Part shown: one piece after another, positions 45,048 to 56,530 of the stretch
How positions within the stretch are numbered: the first letter of the stretch is position 1
Layout of the letters: each line of letters starts with the position of its first letter
Assembly: GCA_032358255.1 (NCBI GenBank)
Contig: JAULBX010030263.1
Span: 248,001-312,000 of the forward strand
Length of the DNA stretch: 64,000 nucleotides
Reading direction: 5' to 3'
Source of the DNA: Heterotrichella gracilis
Taxonomy: Eukaryota > Sar > Xanthophyceae > Tribonematales > Xanthonemataceae
Notes under the pieces: generated by a model
Database searches by the model: none
Seen by the model: only the letters and a program-made list of their open reading frames with translations
What the model was told of the DNA's origin: nothing
Program-made: the position numbers and the translations under genes

Positions 45048-48000
45048 ATGGCACTCACAGAGCAGCCCAGCGAGGCGGAGACCTCGTCCGCCGTCGCCGC
45101 CTTCGAGAAGCTGGGGATTTGCACGCAGCTGGCAGAGGCCGCCGCGTCCCTGGGCTGGAAGGAGCCCACCTCGATCCAGCAGCAGACGGTGCCGCACCTG
45201 CTAGAAGGTCAGTGTGCCGTGCTGGGGCTGGGATTCTGTGTATGAGGCAATGCATGCATACGTGGGTAGCGCCTACCCTACCAAGCGCGTCACCTACCTT
45301 GTGTCACTTTAGGTGGTGGGTTGAGAGGGTTGCGTATACGCCAGTCCTTTCCTAGGCAGCACACGCACACATGCACTCACTCCTGCAGTCAAGGCAGGTG
45401 ACGCGAAGTGGTTATAACGGTATACCGTGGAAGCGCTGTACAGGCACAAACCCCGCAATTGCCCACTTGGGCGGAGGTAGAACCCTGAAGGGTTGGGGCC
45501 CACACGCATCCCTCCACCAAATTCCTGTTTTGCTCCTGTCCCAGGAAAGGACATCATCGGCCTGGCGCAGACAGGTTCTGGCAAGACTGGCGCCTTCGCC
45601 CTCCCGGTGCTGCAGGTATGCTACAGGCTAAACCGTAAAACCCTAAACTGTAAAGCACACACTTGCACTCTTGGTTACAACCAACACACTCCACCCGCAA
45701 AGGACCTCAATGGGATGCTCAGTGCTACCTGTGCGTCCCCTATTCTTCCCCCGTCACCCAGCTGACGGCCCACAAATGCTCCTCATGTCCTCACCCCCTG
45801 CAGGGCCTCCTTGACAAGCCCCAATCCCTGTACGCGCTGGTGCTGTCCCCCACTCGGGAGCTGGCAATCCAGATCTCGGAGCAGTTTGAGGCCCTTGGGG
45901 CGGGCATTGGAGTGCGGTGTGCGGTGCTGGTGGGAGGAATAGACCTCATGGCACAGGTGCGTGGGGAGGGGGCGCCCTTGCCTAGGGTTTTGGGTGATGG
46001 GGAGTGGGAGGCTAGTAGGGTGTGTGCACTGTTGCATGGTGATGGTGCTGGGTATTGCTTGGGGCATCGTTGCATGCGGGGAGTGCAGAAGCAACTCGAT
46101 TAGTTTCCCACTAGAGCGAGAGGGTCGAGTTGCAGTTCATAGCGACCAGCTGCAGAGCAAATCAGATGATTGGGGGATTCATGATCAGATCTGTGGGGGG
46201 AGGCAAATGGGCAGAAGCACGCATTGGTCACTGGGAGTAATTCACTGCAGGAGGGCGCACTGGGCAATCAGCTAATGACACCGTGAACACACACAGTGAT
46301 CGCTGGTTACACTTCATCTAGGCAATCGCACTGGCAAATCAGCTGCATGTCATCATTAAGACACACAATGATCTCCGATTACACTTCATCGCAGGCGATT
46401 GCACTGGCCAAGCGGCCGCATGTCATTGTGGGCACACCCGGGCGCGTGGTGGACCACCTGTCAAACACCAAGGGATTCACCCTAAAGTCCCTAAAGCATC
46501 TGGTCCTGGATGAGGCTGATCGCCTGCTCAACATGGATTTTGAACAAGAAATCGACCAAATCCTGAAGGTCATCCCCAAGGTAGGGTTTATGTGGGGTGA
46601 GGTGGGCAACCCCTTCCAGCAGGTTTTTATAATCAAGCCTGCATCGAGCACGAGGGTGCGGGAACAGATGTTGGACCATAGCCAGGGTTCCAAACTTCCT
46701 GATGCATCTGAGTTGGATTATTGACAAGCACCACTGTGCACGCATACAAAACCTACATTCCGTTTCACAGATAGTCAGCAGGACTGAATATAGTACGGCA
46801 CATGGGCCCAATCAAAACCCTAATCGTGTTGCAGGAGCGGCAGACCCAGCTGTTCTCTGCTACAATGACCAACAAGGTGGCCAAGCTGCAGAGGGCGTGC
46901 CTGCACAACCCAGTCAAGGTGGGGGAGGAGGGGTATTGGACTAGGGTACTTGCTAGGGTTTTGATAGGGTGTACACAACCCAGTCAAGGTGGGGGAGGAG
47001 GGATATTGGACTAGGGTACTTGCTAGGGTTTTGATAGGGTGTGCACAACCCAGTCAAGGTGGGGGAGGAGGGTGCTGGTGAGGGGTTTGGCTTAGGGTTG
47101 TAGCTAGGGTGTTTATGCATGCGTGTGCAAGGTAGTAGGGGATGGTGATCAAGGTTTTGTACTGCGTGGGGTATACAAGCATGCCTTTACTAACCCTGTG
47201 CCGGCCAACGCCTCCAGTGTGGACATACTTACTGGCAACCTAAACCCCAAACCCTAAACCCTGAACCCTTAACCCCAAACCCCAAACCCTCGCCACCCGC
47301 AGGTTGAGGTTGCTGGCAAGTACTCCACCGTGGACACCCTGCGCCAGCAGTACCTGTTTGTGCCCGCAAAGTACAAGGACTGCTACCTGGTGTGGGTGCT
47401 GAACGAGCTGGCGGGGGCCACCGCCATGATCTTCTCGCGCACCTGTGACTCCACGCAGCGCATCGCGCTCATGCTGCGCAACCTGGGGTTTGGGGCCATC
47501 CCCATTCATGGGCAGGTGGGTGGGGGAGGAAGCGGGATGGGGGCCTTGGGTGTGTTAGACTTTGTAGTGTTAGGTCCTAATCCCGTGGCCAGATGGGCGT
47601 GGGAGGGTGGGATGGGTGGCATGGTGCGGCTGTGTAGGACTGATATTACTCCATGGTGCTAGTACGAGTGAGAGGCGCTGCAAAGCAAGTCGAGCAAGGG
47701 AACCACCCAAGGTAGAGGCTGCATGCATTCCTGCATGTGCATGCTCCCTTGTTGTTTGTGAGTTTCCGTGTCCATGCATCAACACCACGCGTGCGCGCAT
47801 GCACCTGTCAGCGTTTCCAAACCGCTTTACTGTGGTCCTCCCCGTCCACCCTTGACCCACTGTCTCCCTTGGTCCTTTCCCATGCCCCCCTGCTTCATTT
47901 CCCCTCCCCTTGTTAGCCACTCCATTATCTTCTTACCCTAACTCTTGAGCCCCTCCCCTGCTAACCTCCCCGCGCTTGTCCTCCCACAGATGAGTCAGCC

Positions 48001-48929
48001 CAAGCGCCTTGGTGCACTGAACAAATTCAAGTCGGGTGAGCGTGCCATCCTTGTCTGCACAGACGTGGCATCCCGGGGGCTGGACATCCCTTCCGTGGAT
48101 GTGGTAATCAACTACGACGTCCCCACAAACTCCAAGGACTATGTGCATCGGGTGGGGCGAACAGCGCGCGCGGGGAGGTCTGGGCGATCGGTCACCTATG
48201 TCACACAGTAAGCGGCGCAACCTTATACCCTTGTGGAAACCATCATTGTAGTAAATAAAAAATTATATGCAGTAAGTGGCGCAACCCCTAATGCCAACGT
48301 GGAAACCCTGAGAACGTACTGGCAGTCCGGTCATCTTTACTGCACGCATAGATAGCATATATTATGCGGCAAAGGCTGAGCTAAAGCAGTGCACAGGGCC
48401 GAGTGCTAATTTGGCTGTATTGCTGAACAATGCGGCAATCCAGCGCCTTTCAGGCTTGTTTGGCATGTCTTTGTACATTTCACCCCAGTCCAAGAGCCAA
48501 GGCTGCTGAAGTTGCCAAAATTCTGCACATGACTACCAGTAACATGTGCCCTGTGCCTCTCCTGCAGACACCAAGGCATACATCCCACTCAGCTTTGGGG
48601 TTTAGGGTGTCCTTGATGTATGCCTGCAGCGCCCGTAAACCCAAAATCCCTAAAACCCTGGATTATAAACCTCCTGCAGGTACGACGTGGAGCTTTTTCA
48701 GAAGATCGAGGTGCTGACCGGCCAGAAGATGGAGCTGTTCCCGACTGAGCAGGAGTCTGTGCTGATACTGCTGCAGCGGGTGGGGGAGGCGCAGCGACTG
48801 GCCAACCTGCGGATGCGGGAGACTGAGGGCGGAAAGAAGGGGGGGAAACGAGGGGGGGAGGTGGATGACGATGAACGGGGAGGGGGGGCGGCGTACAAGT
48901 CTAAAAAGCAAAGGGGGGGGAAGCGGTAG
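45048..48929 (+). CDS. RH10: DEAD-box RNA helicase, DDX47/Rrp3/RH10 type
   Basis: ATP-dependent RNA helicase of the group needed for 18S rRNA maturation in the nucleolus. Eight in-phase exons (45048-45207, 45545-45615, 45804-45956, 46395-46580, 46835-46918, 47303-47515, 47990-48207, 48680-48929) give 444 residues, close to human DDX47. All motifs are present in order: Q motif ([14 protein letters not shown]), I (AQTGSGKT), Ia (PTRELA), Ib (TPGR), II (DEAD), III (SAT), IV (MIFSRT), V (VASRGLDIP), VI ([13 protein letters not shown]). The diagnostic DDX47 blocks [29 protein letters not shown] and [18 protein letters not shown] are clear. The C-terminus is Lys/Gly-rich ([18 protein letters not shown]), fitting a nucleolar RNA-binding tail. 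Confidence 0.95.
46238..46450 (+). repeat. three-copy tandem across helicase exon 4 acceptor
   Basis: Units of 71-73 bp: acceptors CTGCAG (ending 46250), ATCTAG (46321) and the true ATCGCAG (46394) are each followed by a copy of the exon start. The middle copy reads [12 protein letters not shown] against the true [12 protein letters not shown] and keeps an intact AG. Confidence 0.88.
46901..47080 (+). repeat. 70-bp tandem (2.6 copies) across helicase exon 5 donor
   Basis: GCACAACCCAGTCAAGGTGG and the following intron, with CTAGGGTACTTGCTAGGGTT, repeat at exactly 70-bp spacing. The first two copies agree at about 67 of 70 positions. Every copy retains the AAG/GTGGGG donor, so the spliceosome faces three near-identical donors. 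Confidence 0.95.
48206..48313 (+). repeat. echo of helicase exon 7 donor
   Basis: CAGTAAGCGGCGCAACC...GTGGAAACC at the true donor (48206-48241) recurs at 48270-48307 with CAGTAAGTGGCGCAACC. The copy has a better donor consensus (GTAAGT) than the real one. Confidence 0.85.
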
Positions 48930-50146
48930 CATAACTACCAATGCAGAATGGGGAAGGAGGGGGGTTGGGCATGCTAGGTGGCATACTTGATGAGGCGCAT
49001 CATGTTTGGTGGTTGGTACAAATACAAGGGTGGGTGGGGAAGGTGAAAGAGGGACAGGCTGATAATCACGCACATGCATGTATGTGGGTGACGCACTTGC
49101 AACAAGCTCAAGCAGCAGACGATCGACATAAGCATGCCACGAATGCATCAGTTTTAGCACTCGTTATATTCACGGCTAGCATGTTGTGTGTTTGGGAACA
49201 AAAAATGATGAATGTTGCCATGACGGTTAAGTGCACAAGACACGTTGGTATCATTATCAGCGTTGGACACTTTGTGGGTCTGGCAGGATGACGACTTGGT
49301 GAGAGCTATGCGTTCAGGTCTTGCTGCAGTAGTTAGAGTCGTGTATGCATGTGTACGTTCATGCTTTCACATGGATCAGCACCAATATCTAAGATCAAAG
49401 TCTTAGATGGCCAACAGTTGGCCAGTTACTCAGTGTCAAGCATGTCTACATATGTAAACCATGTATATTTTAACCCGTCAATTTCCCAGCAAAATTGACG
49501 GGTTAAAGGCCCAGAATGCCACACTACGGCATACAGTAATGTACCAACAACTGTTACAATGCTCGGAGTACAGGATCATTTTCAGGGCTTTTCGGCCGCT
49601 GATCAGTCAACTATTTGAACTCACAGAGTCTTCAAAATATTTTTTAACATGAAGCTGCATGCAACAACAGAAATATTGCACTGGACGCTATCAAAAAAGT
49701 GCCTTCTTAAAGTTTGGGGGGGACCTCAAAATGCACATTTTCACCCTGCCTGGTATTTACCATCACATGAAGTTACTAACTTCATGGACAGCGGAAGGGC
49801 ATCAAAAAAGCATGAATGCTACAATATCTTCAAAGAGTGATGCAAGATAGCTTGCTGAGATTGTACGTTGTGCAAAGGCTCAGTGTAGCGCATTGCGCCT
49901 TGCCAAGGCTATTAGTAAGGATAGCATGCTGTCGGTGTCGCTGCGATTTGCTGTCCATATGCTCAGCAATGTTTACACTGAGATTTGAGTGGCAAAATCC
50001 TAGCCAGTGCAAGGCCTGTCGAGTGCGTAGGTGGAGAGGGAATACTCAATTATTGATTCAGTATTCCCAAGATTGCTTTCACCATCCATGCAGTGACAGC
50101 TCCATAGCCACACAGAACCTCTCCAAGAGCCGGGGCCCACCAACCC
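48930..50146. other. spacer, no recognised gene
   Basis: Convergent gene ends (helicase on plus, DRP3 on minus) leave 1.2 kb without a recognisable gene. It contains the strong 16-bp hairpin at 49469-49507. Confidence 0.5.
49469..49507. repeat. perfect 16-bp inverted repeat
   Basis: TTTAACCCGTCAATTT (49469-49484), loop CCCAGCA, AAATTGACGGGTTAAA (49492-49507). A short foldback element or structured transcript end is possible. Confidence 0.9.
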
Positions 50147-52247
50147 TCATTTAATGTTCCCATTCATGCCGTTGGGGAAAAATAGCCCTGGCTTGTCCCC
50201 GCCATGCACAATCTTCAGCACCTCCTCTGGTGTGCGGGAGAAGAGGATGGCGTTGGTGTCGGTGGGGGTGAGGACAACGGTGGGGACATAGTCGGAGTTG
50301 ACAGATTCGAGGAATGGGAAGGCCCTGATGTAATCTTGCTTGGAGGAAAAGATGCCCAGGTCATCGTCCTGTGAAAATCACGAGGGAAGCATACTTTCTG
50401 TATTTAAACATGTGTGATGGGGGGATGTGGGCGGGGGCACACAAGGCAGTGTGTTGGTGTGCGTTTGATCACATTCAAGCTGATTCAAGTGCCATGGCAA
50501 CGTGCACAAGCAATGGCACTCATAAAAGTTTGGAGGCATAGAAAATCCCTCGCCATTGGGTACAGCAATAGCAACCACGCCGTATGGGCTATACACTGCG
50601 CTTTGCCCTCGGACATGCAGCAGCTGCACACATGTTGCATGCATCACATAACTGCTGGAGGCTTCCTAACATCGTGCTTCTTGCTTGTTAGTGGGTCTTG
50701 TGTACACGCAATATTCCCATGATGATGTTTGGCTCAAACTGGCCAGACCTGCATTGCAGGCCACCACGCTAGTAAACCCTACCCTAGGGTTTTCCCTGCG
50801 CACCTGTGGATTGTCCAGCTTGTCCCTGAGGTCGGAGAACGACTGGACAATTTTCCACACAGTGGCGTTGAAGGGCGGCAGCACAGTCTCCCTCGACTGT
50901 GCAAGCAGGGTGCGGAGGACACCTGCATGGTAGCCCTCAACACCCAGGATGCCTGCTGCTGCGCTCAGATAGTCTTTGTTCTGGATGAGAGGAGCTGCAC
51001 CGGGGTGAAGGGCTAGAAAGGGTGAGAGAGGGACACAGGGTGGAAATGGGATTCAAATCCATATTTGAAAACCCAGTTGCTAGATGCTACATGAATGCTC
51101 CCAAAATCTATATCTAGCCCTGCATCACTTGGACTGGTTGATTGGCTACAGCAGCATTTCCCATGGATACAGCGCACAGTCACCATTGCATAGCATTGAA
51201 CGTTTGTACCTGGCAGTTGCCCAGATACTGTATGGGGGGTAATTAGGGGGCTAGGGTTTGCGCAAGGGTTCTCACCTGCGCCCTTGTAGGCGGTGGCGCC
51301 CACATCCTCAAACAGGAATCCACCCAGGTAAAATTCGAGGTCACTGGCATAAGGGGAGAAAGGGGGGGAGAGGGTGGTGTTGAAGGCAGTGTTGGCCACA
51401 GTGGCAAAGGCATCGCCAATGTTGACTTGTGGGGAGGGGACAGCAGCCCCACCCAGGACGTTGCGCAGGAACCTGACGTGTGAGATCTCATCAACAGCAA
51501 TTGCCGATGCGAATTGCTGTGGAGAGTGGGGCATGGGGGTTGAGGTGAGATCATTGGAGAATCTGGGGCGGGATCAGTGCTAAGGGTTTAGGGTATAGCA
51601 TAGTGGTCTGAAGTCACAAAAGGGTTTTGGGCGGGACTGAGGGCCTGGTATATAAATTATGGGAGTAAATTATGCACTGCAGTGCACACGGATTCCCAGT
51701 GCCTTTGCCACCGTTATAACATCACTACGCCCGGTCACACGCCCTTGATGCTCTAAGCATTAAAGGGGGATGACACCGAACGCAGTGGCGTCGAAAAGGT
51801 GACAAAGACCCTGAAAATCCGTGTGCACATCTGGCAAGAAACATGCACATGCGCATGTGCCTCTTTATGCAAGACGCTGGCATGTCAAAATAGGTTGGCC
51901 AGCACATAAATATGAACAAGCCCAAACAGCTGATAGCTAGCTAGCCGTGGCAGGGTGCACCCATTTGTCCCGTGACACACTGTGTGTCACAGCACCAGTC
52001 TGCTTGCCTGTCCCTCTGCGGTAAGATTTGCCTTCTGGCAGCCAATGGGCTCTGGGCCACCCCCTGTGTCGCTGAAATTCAGCGGCTTCCCAAAGGCAGC
52101 GCAGGAGTAGAACTGCGCCTCAAGGTACTCCAGGTTGAGTGCAAAGTTGAGGATGTCAGTGTCAGTGATGGCGCCGACCAGTGCGCCCCTGTTTGCTGAT
52201 GCAAGCAGGAGGGTGAGGGCGAGGATGGACCAGGAGAGACGGACCAT
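50147..52247 (-). CDS. desiccation-related protein, ferritin-like (DRP3)
   Basis: PCC13-62/Ferritin_2 family, predicted secreted. Exons 52008-52247, 51276-51516, 50804-50994 and 50147-50368 give 297 residues with the family's phases. Signal peptide MVRLSWSILALTLLLASANR; then LNFALNLEYLEAQFYSCAA, AIAVDEISHVRFLRNVLG, AAAGILGVEGYHAGVLRTLL, PTVVLTPTDTNAILFSRT and PGLFFPNGMNG. It belongs with DRP4 and DRP5 by shared residues (ITDTDILNFAL, TAEGQ/SAEAQ). Intron 1 starts with GC, not GT (CAG/GCAAGC at 52007-52002), unlike its paralogs, giving a GC-AG intron. Without that splice the frame would run to a stop at once. Confidence 0.9.
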
Positions 52248-54437
52248 GGTGGGTACCTGTGCGGAGGGTTTAGGGTTTTAGAGTTGCGATGAAACAGGAA
52301 TATAGGGTTTCTAACTCTAGTAGATGCCATTGACAAGATCCCCGGGACAACGGGGAGTGCATATTGCCCCTCCACGAGTACTGACCCAAAATGTAGCTTG
52401 CCTCTTCCCCCTCCCCCCGCAAAACCCTGAATTACCAAGGATACCCAGTTATAGCAGCTACTGCAGCCTTGCTGGCAAAACGTGCAGACTGGGAAACCAC
52501 CTGTACAGCCAAACCTGCACACACTGCTACGACATTGAAAGGACCAACAGTGGGCATATACAGGTCACAAATGCTGAGGCGCGCGGATGTGCATACATAG
52601 CTGCAGGCAGTGACCCTTCCAATGGACCACAAACAACAGAAAACTAAAGAATATTTAACCACACTACCAAATCAAGCCACTAGTACTGATTTCTGGACCT
52701 TGCAGTTGAGCCTCAACTGCTGAGCAAGAAATTTGCAGCCCGACACTGGGTTGCCAAGACGCACTCATACTGATGCATCAGCCGTGAAGAACACTCTACC
52801 TTGCTGTAACCCGTGGAGGCTCGGTTTCTTAGCTCCTTGTCACTTTCAAAAGACCGTCCCGAGCAAATCCAACGCTATGTTTGGTCCCGAAGGACAAAGG
52901 TTGAAGCTTCGCACTGCGGTTGGGCTGAACACACGATATGGCATTGCTCTAAAAGTCTCGACTTGCAAACTTAAGACTACTTCTTGACATATCAACCGTG
53001 CACTGCCGGGCCATGTTTTGGGCTCGGAAACATGCCAGCTAGATAGACACTCAGTGCCACTCTTGCTGAACACGTACAGAAGCTGTTTGATGTGGAACCA
53101 TCCCACATTGTGGGCCCATGCATTATGTGGGTGTCGCTAGGGTTATCAGCCGTGCCACAGAACCCTGTGGTAGGGCAATGCTCTCAGATGGCAGGGGTTG
53201 ACAAATGGAGGACCTTATGCGCCTGCACTGTGCAAGAAGTGTTTGTAGCTTGAGCCTCTAGAGGTCTAGACTTAATTGTGGGCCCCATGCACGGTGCCCT
53301 ATGTAGCCTAGAATGCAAGTTGAGCGCAGTCGGTCTTGGCGCTTGAACATCATGCAATGTAGAATGAATCAGCTACAAGTTGCCTGTAGCTGAGGTTCTT
53401 GTTAACATTTCAAACCAAGCGTTATCTTGACAGCCAGTAAATGAGTGCACGCCCATGTGCTGCCGCATGTGTCCAGAGGGTCCTTGGGGTGGGCATGGGC
53501 ATGTGCGCCATGGTAATCTGTTTTTAAACTGATAACACACAGGCTTGCACGGGAGTGGTAATGCGTGATCATTAATGAAGGAAGAGACTTCACCAAAGAG
53601 CAATGCATTGCCTTCCTATCCGTAATAATTTTCTTGCCATTTGAGATGGTATTTTATTATTATATATATGGATCTATACTTTCTGGATAACGTTTAAACA
53701 GTTTCCCACACTGTGGTCACAGCTAGAACATGCCATCATGGCATGCCATGCCATGCCATTCTGCCACAGGCTGCCATGAAAGGGCCAACTGCATTGCATG
53801 CATGCAAGGGGTATCAACATATGGTACGTATGTATTACATTGCCCGCTGCCACATTGATCACAATTTATATGTGTACATCAGCATCCCCAATAAACTGTC
53901 TGTTGAGCAACAGCCACATTGTCACACCATCAACAATTCCAAACTGCATGATCTAACTGAAATTAATCAAGAGTTACGTCAGCTAAAGGAAATAATACCA
54001 ACAGACGGCTGCATGCACGCGCATGCATGGGCAAATACGCAAAATACCTCAACGTGAAATGCTGGCCCACTGCGTCACTTGATTTAGACGTTGCTTGCGC
54101 AGACTAAATCAACAGCAAGGGTTTCAACAGGCAACTTTCTTGACAAGGCACCGTGGCGCACAAGCAGATATGTTTATGATGACAATTGTGCGGGGAACAC
54201 ATGCACATCATAGTCACCTTACCATTGACATCCTGAGGATCCATCGAGGGCAGTAAAGGGTACAAAGCAAACTGGATGATGGACCACCAAAACAAATACT
54301 TAAAATTCATCACCACTTCAATATCTTGACAAAGTTACTGCAATGGCACGTTTGGGACGGTAGCCACCTACAAGGTTGTCTAGACTGTCCCCTCCCACCC
54401 CACTTGATACGAGTTGCTATTAAACACATGACATGAG
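52248..54437. other. spacer upstream of DRP3, downstream of DRP4
   Basis: No gene recognised. Parts are alignable with the spacer upstream of DRP4: GCAGTGCACGGTTGA-type near 53000, ACAGCCAGTAAATG near 53431, and CAACAGACGGCTGC near 53999. The tandem duplications therefore included several hundred bases of upstream DNA. Confidence 0.5.
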
Positions 54438-56530
54438 TCACTTGATGCTTCCATTCAAACCATTGGGGAATAACAGGCCTGGCTGGTCCCCGCCGTACAC
54501 AATCTTCAGCACCTCCTCTGGTGTGCGGGAGAAGAGGATGCCATTGGAGTCAGTGGGGGCCAGGACGACGGTGGGGATGTATTCTGGGTTTCCAGATTGG
54601 AGGAATGGGAAGGTGCCAATGGTATCTTGTGTGGAGCGGTAGATGCCCAGGTCATCGTCCTGCGCAATTATAGAAGATGGGAGCACAAGTAATTACAAAT
54701 AAGAGGCCCCTAGCGGATGCAGAGGGGGGTTTGGCGCCAGTACATTGGGTATGCATGGGGCTGACTGCAGCTGGTTTGAATGCCACTATTCAATGCATAA
54801 TGGCTTGAAGATTGGGTATAGCGCTCATGCACATGCCAATGGTATCCGGCGCGGGTGCAGCTTGCTTTCACGCTGGCCATCTGCTGCATATGGCCGTGCA
54901 TATGGGATGCAACTGCAAGAATCGCAAATCCTGCATGCAAGAGCATTTCAATCCTGCTTGGTTCTATTAGCAAGCTGTTGCGCATGTGCATGAATATCAT
55001 ACGTTAGTCTGGCCAGAATGCCATGAAGGCACCCTGCTGTTAAATCTACCCTAGGGTTTTCACCACGCACCTGTGGTCCATCCAGCGAGTCCCTTAGGTT
55101 GGAGATTGCCGTGGCAATGCTCCACACAGTGGCGCCATAGGGCTGCACCACAGTCTCCCTCGAGTGGGCAAGCATGGTGCGGAGGATACTGGCATGGTAG
55201 CCCTCAATGCCCAGGATACCGGCTGCCGAGCTCAGATAATCTTTGTTCTGGATGAGTGGAGCTGCGCGGGTATGGCGGGAGAAAAGGGAGTGTATGGCGG
55301 GTTAGAAAAGGTCGATTTTGGACAAAATATTATGCCATGTAAGCAGGAGGACTGTTATATATCACTGTGATATATTAAAGTCCTCCTGATGTAAGTAAGG
55401 ATTAAAAAAAAAAAAAAAAGGCTTAGTAAAGATTTAATAAGCTTAGGAAAACAGGAAAAAGTCAACGGGGGGGGGGGAGAACTAGGCGAAAGTAAATCCT
55501 TGTTCTCGATGAGTGGAGCTACAAGGGAGTGGAAGTTTATAAAGGGTGAGAGAGGTACCAGAGGGGGGATCCCACAGATGTTATCATAAGGCAGGTCATG
55601 TTCACAAGGGCTATGATTGTACAAGGGTTATCACCTGCGCCCTTGTAGGCGGTGGCACCCACATCCTCAAAGATGAATCCACCAAGGAAGAATTCGAGGT
55701 CACCGGAGTACGGCGAGAAAGGCGGAGAGAGGGTGGTATTGAGGGCTGTGTCTGCCGCAGTGGAAAACGCGTCACCGATGTTGACTTGTGGTGATGGGAC
55801 AGCAGCACTGCCCAGTGCAGAGCGCAGGAATTTGACATGTGAGATCTCATCAATAGCGATTGCTGATGCAATGGCCTGAGATATGGGGAAATGGGGTGAG
55901 GTGTGTGTTCATGCTGTTTGGAAAATAGGGTGTGGGATTGACAGCTAGGTCGCGGCGAGGTAATAGTGTGACATGGTGACCTAGCATTATTGTGGGAACT
56001 GATGTGTGCGATTGCCAATCGCATGCCTGGCATGCGCATGACATGTGCACATAGTGCACATTGTAACACTATGTACACAAAGCGGGGTATGTTGGCCAGC
56101 ACATTCCTGCAGTAGCAATAAATTAGCTAATAGCTAATTTATTGCTGAGCACACAACACCAGTACGCCGCACGTTTTTGGAAAATGCTTCATCAAGCTTG
56201 GCAACAACACAGTGCTGCGCAACCCAGCAACAAGCATTACCGTATACTCAAATCTAGTAAACGTTTTTGCAACATTGAAACCCTGCTTACCTGTGCCTCT
56301 GCAGAGAGCTTGGCCTTCTCACAGCCAATGGGTGCGGGCCCATCCCCGGTGTCGCTGGAATCCAGTGGTCTCCCGAAGGCAGCACATGAGTAGAACTGGC
56401 CCTCTACATACTCCAGGTTGAGCGCAAAGTTGAGGATGTCAGTGTCAGTGATGCCGATAACGAGTGCACCCCTGTCTGCCGCGGCAATCAGGAGGGTAAA
56501 GGCCAGGAGGGGCCATGAGATGCGGGCCAT
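54438..56530 (-). CDS. desiccation-related protein, ferritin-like (DRP4)
   Basis: PCC13-62/Ferritin_2 family. Exons 56291-56530, 55635-55875, 55071-55261 and 54438-54659 give 297 residues, same phases as its paralogs. Signal peptide MARISWPLLAFTLLIAAADR; then ITDTDILNFALNLEYVEGQF, AIAIDEISHVKFLRSALG, AGILGIEGYHASILRTMLAH, ISNLRDSLDGPQ, PTVVLAPTDSNGILFSRT and PGLLFPNGLNG. VEGQF replaces the family's LEAQF, a change at a normally conserved helix position. The Glu and His residues of the other helices remain. Intron 2 holds an extra copy of the exon 3 start and a palindrome; intron 1 holds a 33-bp palindrome. Confidence 0.9.
55239..55530. repeat. echo of DRP4 exon 3 acceptor
   Basis: AATCTTTGTTCTGGATGAGT plus GGAGCT at 55239-55264 recurs at 55495-55520 as AATCCTTGTTCTCGATGAGT plus GGAGCT, reading APLIENKD on the coding strand. 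The sequence beyond the copy (AAAGGGTGAGAGAGG) resembles the equivalent DRP3 intron. The DNA between the two copies therefore looks inserted; it carries a palindrome, an A-run and a G-run. Confidence 0.8.
55344..55388. repeat. interrupted palindrome in DRP4 intron 2
   Basis: CAGGAGGACT (55344-55353) pairs with AGTCCTCCTG (55379-55388); inside, ATATATCAC pairs with GTGATATAT around a single T. Lies in the segment that appears inserted relative to DRP3. Confidence 0.85.
56114..56146. repeat. 33-bp near-perfect palindrome in DRP4 intron 1
   Basis: AGCAATAAATTAGCTA, one A, TAGCTAATTTATTGCT: 16-bp arms with a single-base centre, in intron 1 of DRP4. Confidence 0.92.
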
